In this document: positions 56,131 through 64,000 of the stretch, in pieces | How positions within the stretch are numbered: position 1 is the stretch's first letter | Layout of the letters: each line of letters begins with the position of its first letter | Assembly (NCBI RefSeq): GCF_001425055.1 | Contig: NZ_LMDK01000017.1 | Coordinates: forward strand, 383,502-447,501 | Direction: 5' to 3' | DNA: 64,000 bases | Source: Pelomonas sp. Root1237 | Lineage (GTDB): Bacteria > Pseudomonadota > Gammaproteobacteria > Burkholderiales > Burkholderiaceae_C | The notes under the pieces: model-generated | Databases searched by the model: none | What the model saw: only the letters and a program-made list of their open reading frames with translations | Told to the model about the DNA's origin: nothing | Position numbers and translations under genes: made by a program

Positions 56131-58671
56131 ATGCTGAGCCCCCATGCCGCGCCGCGCGCCGGCGTCCGCCTCGTTCGCACCGCCTTCCGTCCCCAGCTGA
56201 TCGCGCTGGCTGCTGCCGCCCTGTGTGGCGCCGCGTTCGCGCAAGACGCCGCCAAGCCTGCGGAAAAACCTGCCGCACAGTCCCCCGAATTGAAGGAACT
56301 CGACGCCGTCGTCGTCACCGGCACGGCGCGCCGCGAGGGCGTGCGCAAGCTCGAAGCCGGCTTCTCGATCACGACCGCCACCGAAGAGCAGATCAAGCAG
56401 GCCGCGCCCACCAGCACGGCCGACATCCTGAAGACTGTGCCAGGCGTCTTCGTCGAAACCTCGGGCGGCCAGGCCGGCGCCAACATCCGCGTGCGCGGCT
56501 TCCCGACACCCGGCGACGGCCCCTACTCGACCTTCCAGCTCAACGGCGCGCCGCTCTACCACCTGCCCACGCTGAGCTTCTTCGAGCACTCGCAGCTGTT
56601 CCGCCTGGACGACACCATCGACCGCATGGAAGTGCTGCGCGGCGGCCCCAGCCCCATCTTCGGCAGCGGCCAGCCCGGCGTGACGGTCAACTTCATCCAG
56701 AAGGACGGCCGCAACCCCGAGGCCAGCCTGCGCGTGACGACCGGCACCGGCAGCTTGAAGCGCGTCGACGGCGTCTATGCCGGCAAGCTGAGCGACCAAT
56801 GGAATGTCATGGTCGGCGGCTTCTGGCGCCAGAGCCAGGGGGTGCGCGACACGCAGTTCCCGGCCGACGAAGGGGGGCAGGCCAGCGTCGTGCTGAGCCG
56901 CAAGCTCGAAGGCGGCAGCCTGCAGCTCTATGCCCGCGCGCTGCGCGACCGCAACGCCTTCTTCACGGCCATTCCGGTCGTCGGCAGCACCGACGGCAAG
57001 AGCGCATCAAGCTACCCCGGCTTCGACGCGCTGAAGGACTACTTCTACGGCAACGAGCTGCGCAACATCGTGCTGGAAACCGGCCGCGCGACGGGCCGCA
57101 CCCTGCCCAACGGCAAGCCCGAGATCCAGCGCAGCACCGTCACCAAGGACCTGGCCGACGGCCGCGGCGCCGACGTGCAGACCTATGGTGCCAACCTCGA
57201 CACCAAGCTTGGCGACTGGACGCTGACCAACAAGCTCAGCCACACCACCGGCGACACGCCAACCTATGCGTTGTTCTCCGGCGCGAATCCGCAGACGCTG
57301 TCGAGCTACATCACGTCCCAGGTCACCGCAGCCAATGGCGATGCGGCCGTCGTCGCAGCGGCCGGCCGCGCGGCGACGACCGGCACCGCCACCTTCACCA
57401 ACGGCGGCGGCACGGTCGCCGGCAGCACGCCCGTCATCGTCAACGGCATGTGGGCCGTCGACAAGGCGCTGCGCTCGACCAGCAACGAGACCCGCCTGTC
57501 GCGCGAGATCGCACCAGGCAACAACCTGACCGTCGGCCTGTATCTGGCCGGCTACAGCTCTCACGACGTGTGGACGCTGGGCCAGGCCCAGCTGATGACG
57601 GTGCAGTCGCACGCCCGCCTCGTCGACGTGGCCCTGGACAACGGCGTCAAGGCCTCGCGCAACGGCTACGTGACGCCGCCGTTCTCCTTCAACCTGGACG
57701 CGAACTACAGCGGCAACACCCACGCCTTCTTCGTCGCCGACGAGTGGCAGCTGAGCAAGGAACTGCGCATCGACCTCGGCGCGCGCCGCGAGACCCAGCG
57801 CATCACCGGCACGATTGCCAACGTCAGCAGCGGCGACCTCGATGCCGACCCGACGACGATCTACAACAACAACCTCTCATACTTCAACGGCACCAACACG
57901 CTGATCGACAGCAAGCTCAGCCGTTCGTCGTTCACCGGCGGTGCCAACTACGCCTTCAGCCGCGAGTTCAGCGCCTTCGTGCGCGTCAACAAGGGCCACC
58001 GCCTGCCCGACTTCGACGTGCTGCGCGGCCGCGGCGCCAACGAGACCAAGGATTCGGTCGAGGACATCACCCAGTACGAGATCGGCTTGAAGACTGCCAC
58101 CAAGCTCTACAGCGCCTTCCTGACGGCCTACGCGAACAAGCTGACCAACTCGCAGACCCAGCAGTTCACCAACGCCGGCAACGTCGTGCTGCGCCCCAAC
58201 AGCAAGGCCACGGGCGTCGAGTTCGAGCTGGCCCTGCGGCCTGGCTATGGTTTCGAGATCGCCGCGACCGGCAATTTCCAGGACGCCAAGTACAAGGACT
58301 TCCAGCAGTTCACCGGCAATCGCGTCGAGCGCGCGCCCAAGTTCCAGGCTCGCCTGACGCCGAGCTGGCAGACGCAGACCGGCTTCGGCCAGCTGCGCAC
58401 GTTTGCCACCTTCAGCCACGTCGGCGAGCGCTTTGCGGACCAGACCAACACGCTCAAGCTGCCGGCCTACCGGACCATCGACGCGGGCGCCGTGTTCTCG
58501 ATGGACAACGGCCTGGAGGTGCGCCTGACCGGCACCAACCTGACCAACAAGGTCGGCCTGACGGAAGGCAACTTCCGCGTGCCGGGCCAGGGCGCGGGCC
58601 AGGATGGGGTGTTCCTGGCGCGGCCGCTGTTCGGCCGGGCCTACGAGCTGAGCGTCGGCTTCCAGTTCTGA
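56131..58671 (+). CDS. TonB-dependent receptor of the trehalose locus
   Basis: 846 residues from the ATG at 56131, with GGAG 7 nt upstream. A long basic signal region (MLSPHAAPRAGVRLVRTAFR followed by a hydrophobic stretch ending GAAFA) precedes the TonB box/plug: LDAVVVTGTARREG, ADILKTVPGVFVETSGGQ, ANIRVRGFP, DRMEVLRGGPSPIFGSGQPG. The barrel ends RAYELSVGFQF with the terminal Phe. The downstream MFS permease and cytoplasmic trehalase suggest trehalose or a trehalose-containing compound as ligand; this rests on context only. An upstream in-frame ATG at 55969 would translate the inverted-repeat element and is rejected. Confidence 0.92.
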   Translation: MLSPHAAPRAGVRLVRTAFRPQLIALAAAALCGAAFAQDAAKPAEKPAAQSPELKELDAVVVTGTARREGVRKLEAGFSITTATEEQIKQAAPTSTADILKTVPGVFVETSGGQAGANIRVRGFPTPGDGPYSTFQLNGAPLYHLPTLSFFEHSQLFRLDDTIDRMEVLRGGPSPIFGSGQPGVTVNFIQKDGRNPEASLRVTTGTGSLKRVDGVYAGKLSDQWNVMVGGFWRQSQGVRDTQFPADEGGQASVVLSRKLEGGSLQLYARALRDRNAFFTAIPVVGSTDGKSASSYPGFDALKDYFYGNELRNIVLETGRATGRTLPNGKPEIQRSTVTKDLADGRGADVQTYGANLDTKLGDWTLTNKLSHTTGDTPTYALFSGANPQTLSSYITSQVTAANGDAAVVAAAGRAATTGTATFTNGGGTVAGSTPVIVNGMWAVDKALRSTSNETRLSREIAPGNNLTVGLYLAGYSSHDVWTLGQAQLMTVQSHARLVDVALDNGVKASRNGYVTPPFSFNLDANYSGNTHAFFVADEWQLSKELRIDLGARRETQRITGTIANVSSGDLDADPTTIYNNNLSYFNGTNTLIDSKLSRSSFTGGANYAFSREFSAFVRVNKGHRLPDFDVLRGRGANETKDSVEDITQYEIGLKTATKLYSAFLTAYANKLTNSQTQQFTNAGNVVLRPNSKATGVEFELALRPGYGFEIAATGNFQDAKYKDFQQFTGNRVERAPKFQARLTPSWQTQTGFGQLRTFATFSHVGERFADQTNTLKLPAYRTIDAGAVFSMDNGLEVRLTGTNLTNKVGLTEGNFRVPGQGAGQDGVFLARPLFGRAYELSVGFQF

Positions 58672-58683
58672 CGACGCGCCAAG

Positions 58684-59970
58684 ATGGCGACGCCTGAACT
58701 CAAAGCAGCCCTCGACATGACACAACCCACGACCCTCCCGGCGGTGCCCCTGTCGAGCGGCGGCCTGCGCATCAGGCTTGCCATCATCCTGACCTACATG
58801 CTGTTCGGCGCCCTGCTGAACAGCGTCGGTGCGGTCAACCTGCTGGTCGTGCAGACCCTCGGCGTGCCCCGCGCCGAGGCCGCGCTGCTGGACGCGTGGA
58901 AGGATCTGCCGATTGCGCTCACCTCCTTCCTGGTCGCCTCGCTGCTGCCGCGCCTGGGTCTGAAGCGGTCGATGCTGCTGGCCCTCGCGGCCGTCGGCGC
59001 GGCCTGCCTGGCGATGCCGGTGCTGTCGGCCTTCTGGGCGATCAAGCTGCTGTTCTGCACGCTCGGCGCGGGCTTCGCCCTCGTCAAGGTCTCGGCCTAT
59101 TCCATGATCGGCCTGGTCACGCACGACCGCGCCGGCCATGCGCGCTTCACCAACCTGCTCGAAGGCCTGTTCATGGTCGGCGTGCTGGGCGGCTATCTGC
59201 TGTTCAGCCAGGCCGCGCATGCCGAGGGGCGAGGTTGGCTGCAGGTCTATCCGCTGCTGGCCGCGTTGGCTGCCGGTGCCTTCGTGCTGCTGCTCACCAG
59301 TCCGCTCGACGAAGGTCCGATCCAGTCCCCGAACACCAGCGTGCGCGAAGACCTGCTGGCGATGGCGCCGCTGCTGAAGATGGCCCTGGTTGTCGTCTTC
59401 CTGCTGTCGGCCTTCCTCTACGTGCTGATCGAGCAGGGCATCTCGACCTGGCTGCCCAGCTTCAACAACGAGGTGCTGCACCTGCCCACGGCGATGAGCG
59501 TGGGCCTTGCGGTCATCATGCCGGCGACGACGGCGCTGGGCCGCCTGACCAGCGCAGCCGTCATCGGGCGGCTGGGCTGGTTTGCCGTCGTCATCGCCTG
59601 CCTGGTCGGCATCGCAGCGCTGATCCTCATCACGCTGCCGCTGTCCCTGAACGTCGCACCGCTGGGCGCCGACGCTGGCTGGCTGAACGCCCCGCCCGCG
59701 GCCTATCTGCTGCCGCTGACCGGCCTGCTGCTCGCCCCCATCTACCCGGCCATCAACTCGGCCATGCTGAGCGCTCTGCCGCAGCGCCAGCATGCGGCCA
59801 TGACCGGCCTCATCGTCGTCTTCTCGGCCTTGGGCGGCACGCTGGGCAGCTTCGTCACCGGCCGCCTCTTCGTCGCCTTCGACGGCACCACTGCCTTCGG
59901 TCTGCTGCTCGTGCCCGTCACGGCCCTGGCCATCTCGCTCGCCCGGCTGCGCCGGCATCTCGCGTCATGA
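58684..59970 (+). CDS. MFS sugar permease of the trehalose locus
   Basis: 428 residues from the ATG at 58684; the ATG at 58717 (MTQPTTLPAVPL) is an alternative. About 12 helices, beginning RLAIILTYMLFGALLNSVGAV. The general form is that of FucP/GluP-type sugar:H+ symporters, with a QGISTWLPSFNNEVL segment and RLTSAAVIGRLGWFAVV in the second half. It should carry the sugar over the inner membrane between the TonB receptor and the trehalase. It starts 12 nt after the receptor stop and overlaps the trehalase start by 4 nt (ATGA). Confidence 0.9.
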   Translation: MATPELKAALDMTQPTTLPAVPLSSGGLRIRLAIILTYMLFGALLNSVGAVNLLVVQTLGVPRAEAALLDAWKDLPIALTSFLVASLLPRLGLKRSMLLALAAVGAACLAMPVLSAFWAIKLLFCTLGAGFALVKVSAYSMIGLVTHDRAGHARFTNLLEGLFMVGVLGGYLLFSQAAHAEGRGWLQVYPLLAALAAGAFVLLLTSPLDEGPIQSPNTSVREDLLAMAPLLKMALVVVFLLSAFLYVLIEQGISTWLPSFNNEVLHLPTAMSVGLAVIMPATTALGRLTSAAVIGRLGWFAVVIACLVGIAALILITLPLSLNVAPLGADAGWLNAPPAAYLLPLTGLLLAPIYPAINSAMLSALPQRQHAAMTGLIVVFSALGGTLGSFVTGRLFVAFDGTTAFGLLLVPVTALAISLARLRRHLAS

Positions 59971-61538
59971 CTTCCTCCTCCCAGCGCCCCGGCGACCTCT
60001 TGGCCGCCGCGCCCGTTCACGCCGCCGCGCACAGCAGCGCAGCCACCCCGCACGAGCTCTACGGCGAGCTCTTCGTCGCCGTGCAGATGACGCGCGTCTT
60101 CGGCGACGGCAAGAGCTTTGTCGACGCCCGGCCCAAGACCGCGCCCGCCATGATCCGTGCGCGCTTCGAGGTCGAACGTCGCCTGCCGGGCTTCTCGCTC
60201 ACCGACTTCGTCCACGGCCATTTCGTGCTGCCCGGCCATGACACCGCCGTTGGCCCGCGCCTGGGTGTGCGCGAACACATCCGCGCGCTGTGGCCGCTGC
60301 TGGTGCGCGAGCACCGCCAGGCCGAAGACGGCGAAAGCCTGCTCGCGCTGCCCAAGCCCTATGTCGTGCCAGGCGGGCGCTTTCGCGAGCTCTATTACTG
60401 GGACAGCTACTTCACGATGCTGGGCCTGGTGGCCGACGGCCGGCGCGACCTGGCCGAGGCCATGCTGGCCAACTTCGCCCACCTGATAGCGACCTACGGC
60501 TTCATTCCCAACAGCAGCCGCAGCTACATGCTGAGCCGCTCGCAGCCACCGTTCTTCTTCAGGATGGTCGAGCTGCTGCACGCCGACGACCCGGCCGCCG
60601 GCTTCGCGGCCCATCTGGACGCGTTGAAAACAGAACACGGCTTCTGGATGGCCGGCGAGGCCACGGTGGCACCCGGCCAGGCCCATCGCCGCGTAGCCCG
60701 CACCGCCGACGGCGCCCTGCTCAACCGCTATTGGGACGACCGCTGCACGCCGCGCGAGGAGAGCTGGCGCGAGGACGTGCTGACGGCCGAGGCCGCGACC
60801 GGCCGCACGCCGACAGACGTCTGGCGCGATCTGCGCGCCGGCGCCGAGAGCGGCTGGGACTTCTCCGGCCGCTGGTGCGCCGATCCCGCCGACATCGCGA
60901 CGATCGAGACGACAGCGCTGGCACCCGTCGATCTGAACGCGCTGCTGGCCGGCCTGGAGAGCGCGATCGCCCTGGGTGCTGCGCGCAGCGGCGACACCGC
61001 CACGGCCCAGGCCTTCGAGGCCCGCATGGTCGCCCGCCGCCAGCTGCTGCAGACGCGCTTCTGGCGCGCCGATGTTGGCCCAACGGGTCACTATGCCGAC
61101 CTGAACTGGCGGCAGGCCACCGACCCGCGCCCGCTGACGGCCGCCGCCCTCGTGCCCCTGTACCTCGGCATGGCCACCCAGCCGCAGGCCGACGCGATGG
61201 CCGCCCAGGTGCAGCGCCACCTGCTCGGCGCCAATGGCCTGTTGACGACGGCCCTCACGACTGGCCAGCAGTGGGATGCCCCCAACGGCTGGGCGCCGCT
61301 GCAATGGATGGCAGCCCAGGGCCTGCTGCGCTACGGCCATGCGGCGTTGGCCCGCGACATCGCCGAGCGTTGGTGCGCCAGCGTGCAACGCGTCTACCTC
61401 GCCACCGGCCGGCTGCTGGAGAAATACGACGTTGCCGAGGACAAGCCCGGCGGCGGCGGCGAGTACGAGACCCAGGATGGCTTCGGCTGGACCAATGGCG
61501 TCTTCGTCGCCTTCAAGGATGGCCTGCTGAGCCCCTAG
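59967..61538 (+). CDS. treF: Cytoplasmic trehalase, GH37
   Basis: 523 residues, no signal peptide. PGGRFRELYYWDSYFTMLGL is GH37 signature 1, and QQWDAPNGWAPLQWMAAQGL is signature 2. SRSYMLSRSQPPFF, ESGWDFSGRWCADP with the catalytic Asp, and EYETQDGFGWTNGVFV near the end are also characteristic. It hydrolyses alpha,alpha-trehalose to two glucose inside the cell, as TreF does. Last gene of the receptor-permease-trehalase unit and translationally coupled to the permease. Confidence 0.95.
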   Translation: MTSSSQRPGDLLAAAPVHAAAHSSAATPHELYGELFVAVQMTRVFGDGKSFVDARPKTAPAMIRARFEVERRLPGFSLTDFVHGHFVLPGHDTAVGPRLGVREHIRALWPLLVREHRQAEDGESLLALPKPYVVPGGRFRELYYWDSYFTMLGLVADGRRDLAEAMLANFAHLIATYGFIPNSSRSYMLSRSQPPFFFRMVELLHADDPAAGFAAHLDALKTEHGFWMAGEATVAPGQAHRRVARTADGALLNRYWDDRCTPREESWREDVLTAEAATGRTPTDVWRDLRAGAESGWDFSGRWCADPADIATIETTALAPVDLNALLAGLESAIALGAARSGDTATAQAFEARMVARRQLLQTRFWRADVGPTGHYADLNWRQATDPRPLTAAALVPLYLGMATQPQADAMAAQVQRHLLGANGLLTTALTTGQQWDAPNGWAPLQWMAAQGLLRYGHAALARDIAERWCASVQRVYLATGRLLEKYDVAEDKPGGGGEYETQDGFGWTNGVFVAFKDGLLSP

Positions 61539-61615
61539 TTCCGGTGCCCACCCCTGAGGCTTGGGGGGCCTAGCGCCCTGAGTTGCCATGACCTCGGGCT
61601 AAGCTGGTGGCCGAC

Positions 61616-62299
61616 ATGCCCGCCGACACGCCCACGCTCAGCCCCGCCGCCCTCGCCCGTTGCATTCCCTTCTTCGTCTTCATGGCGCTGCTGGCGCTGC
61701 GTGGCTACCTGCCCGCCGACGGCGGCCTGGATGGACGTTGGATCTATGGCGCCCAGACACTCATCGTCGGCAGCCTGCTGGCCTGGTACTGGCGCAGCTA
61801 CGGCGAGCTGGTGCGGCAAAACCTGCCCGACGCGCGCGAGACCGGCTGGGCGGTCGTCGTCGGCATCGCCGTCTTCGCGATCTGGGTGCAGCTGGATGCG
61901 CCGTGGATGCAGCTCGGCTCGGCCACGGCCAGCTTTGTGCCGCTGGATGCCAACGGCCAGCTGATCTGGCCACTGATCGTGCTGCGCCTGGCCGGCGCAG
62001 CCCTGGTTGTGCCGGTCATGGAGGAGCTGTTCTGGCGCAGCTTCCTGATGCGCTGGGTGCAGCATCCCGGCTTCGAGCGGGTCAACCCGCAGACAGTCGG
62101 TGCGCGTGCCGTCGTGCTGTCCACCTTCGTCTTCACGCTGGCCCACACGCTGTGGCTGGCCGCCGTCGTCGCTGGCCTCGCCTACGCCTTGCTCTACCGC
62201 AGGAACGGCAAGCTGTGGAGCGCCGTCATCGCGCATGCGGTGACGAATGGGCTGCTGGGCCTCTGGGTCATTTGGACCGGGCGTTGGGAGTTCTGGTGA
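61616..62299 (+). CDS. CPBP-family membrane protease (CAAX protease-related)
   Basis: 227 residues from the ATG at 61616; a GTG at 61607 is in frame. About six to seven helices. The three CPBP motifs are present: EELFWRSFLMRW (EExxxR), FTLAHTLWLAA (FxxxH) and HAVTNGLLGLW (HxxxN). Length and sequence recall the CAAX-protease-related proteins found in species with exosortase/PEP-CTERM sorting, and a PEP-CTERM protein is encoded at 16702-17487. That link is inference. It is not part of the trehalase unit by overlap. Confidence 0.87.
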   Translation: MPADTPTLSPAALARCIPFFVFMALLALRGYLPADGGLDGRWIYGAQTLIVGSLLAWYWRSYGELVRQNLPDARETGWAVVVGIAVFAIWVQLDAPWMQLGSATASFVPLDANGQLIWPLIVLRLAGAALVVPVMEELFWRSFLMRWVQHPGFERVNPQTVGARAVVLSTFVFTLAHTLWLAAVVAGLAYALLYRRNGKLWSAVIAHAVTNGLLGLWVIWTGRWEFW

Positions 62300-62359
62300 G
62301 GCTTGAGCCCCATCAAACGCTCCAGAGTCGCCGCACGGTAAATGCAGCAGAGCCGTGCG

Positions 62360-63319
<960 letters not shown>

Positions 63320-63545
63320 GAGCTTCTCCCGCAAAGGTGGGCGCAGACTGTCCTTGCCCGGACGACGTTGTACGGTTCGGAGCGTCTGTTGAACTCGTCA
63401 AACTTGCGGAGGCCATTGCCGATGGACGCACCGCCGGGGGGCAATGCTTGCGAACATGCGTCGGAAACCCTAGCCAAAACAGGCCAGGCCGCGCGCAAGG
63501 CCGGCCTCGCCGAGCCTTATCCGGGAGCCTGATGCGGTCGTTTGC

Positions 63546-64000
63546 CTATCCAGCACGACCGGTGCGGCGCTGGCCCAGGCCCGGCCGCTCCAAGTCGCGG
63601 AACGCCTCGAAGATCCACGACCTCAGCCCGATGACCACGCTGTAGGGCCGCTTCTCAGAGGACGGCAGCTTCTGGTCAAGCAGATGCTGTCGGGCGAAGT
63701 CATCGGCCGTGCGCTGCAGCCGTTCGGCCAGCTCGCGCGCATGGCCGGCGCCGAACTCGCCATGCACCAGCGTCAGCAGCTCGCCTTCGCCATCGAAGCC
63801 GCCGGCGAAGAAATCGGCCATCACCCGCTCGCGGAAGAACTGCATGACCGGCCCCTGCGGCCGCCAGCGCAGCGTCTTGGCCACCTTGAGCTTGTAGCGG
63901 TTGTGCGGGCGCAGTTCGATGACGCCGAGACGGTCGAGCTGGGTCAGGGCCGCAACGGCATCGGACTCGGCAATGCGATAACGCGACAGCACATCCTCGA
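63546..64000 (-). CDS. Winged-helix regulator, C-terminal part (cut by window end)
   Basis: The open frame continues beyond 64000, so the N-terminus is missing. The visible 150 residues begin EDVLSRYRIAESDAVAALTQLDRLGVIELRPHNRYKLKV, which looks like the recognition helix and wing of a winged-helix DNA-binding domain. A helical effector region follows (VMQFFRERVMADFFAGGF, ARELAERLQRTADDFARQHLLDQKL) and then a basic tail. I do not recognise the family. The 226 bp between it and the caspase-fold gene on the same strand hold no gene I can see. Confidence 0.75.
   Translation of the reverse strand, partial: EDVLSRYRIAESDAVAALTQLDRLGVIELRPHNRYKLKVAKTLRWRPQGPVMQFFRERVMADFFAGGFDGEGELLTLVHGEFGAGHARELAERLQRTADDFARQHLLDQKLPSSEKRPYSVVIGLRSWIFEAFRDLERPGLGQRRTGRAG

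Overview
The window is GC-rich DNA with strong C/G third-position bias and densely packed genes. It has several very large TonB-dependent receptors, a PEP-CTERM protein, LytS/LytTR signalling and aerobic central metabolism genes (malate synthase G, GTP-type PEP carboxykinase, glpK/glpD). This mix points to a free-living betaproteobacterium of the Burkholderiales, most like the Roseateles/Mitsuaria/Leptothrix/Rubrivivax group. That placement is an inference from gene content, not a measured phylogeny. I saw no rRNA, tRNA, CRISPR array, integrase or intact insertion sequence.

Layout. 1-2.8 kb: glcB and a small exported protein. 2.9-7.8 kb: a TPR/2OG-oxygenase gene behind a 974-residue TonB-dependent receptor, separated by a terminator. 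8-9.3 kb: a geranylgeranyl-reductase-type flavoprotein. 9.4-12.8 kb: a translationally coupled beta-oxidation operon (hydratase, 3-hydroxyacyl-CoA dehydrogenase, 3-oxoadipyl-CoA-type thiolase) with a perfect 14-bp palindrome at its head. 12.9-14.7 kb: a LytS/LytTR two-component pair. 14.8-17.7 kb: an M14 carboxypeptidase, a low-GC PEP-CTERM gene and a second, orphan copy of the carboxypeptidase C-terminus. 17.7-25.1 kb: a LacI regulator, rlmJ, an OYE reductase, a MOSC/beta-helix pair, a CPA2 antiporter and ybdK. 25.2-30.5 kb: a serine beta-lactamase-fold protein, an MFS transporter and pckG. 30.5-34.7 kb: two paralogous 72-residue membrane proteins around a beta-helix protein with a LacI-type operator, and DUF924. 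34.8-38 kb: coxD/coxE/coxG-like genes with a BON protein among them. 38-47 kb: an acyltransferase, a ferritin-like/CDGSH iron-sulfur fusion overlapping a hybrid histidine kinase, DUF488, a WYL regulator, a VOC protein, a Gdt1-type transporter and DUF805. 47-55.8 kb: a LysR/SDR divergent pair, glpK/glpD, an EamA transporter, a phosphoesterase and a YecA/SEC-C protein. 55.8-61.5 kb: a probable trehalose locus (TonB receptor, MFS permease, cytoplasmic GH37 trehalase) behind two LacI-type operators and a 160-bp inverted-repeat element. 61.6-64 kb: a CPBP protease, a caspase-fold protease and the end of a winged-helix regulator.

The most unusual non-coding feature is a set of structured intergenic repeats that end on the stop codons of minus-strand genes. 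One family has three copies whose first hairpin shows compensatory base changes and whose middle hairpin differs in sequence between copies. Another family has two 56-bp copies 45 kb apart. These repeats, the 160-bp palindromic element in the trehalose leader and the duplicated carboxypeptidase tail are the observations most worth following up.
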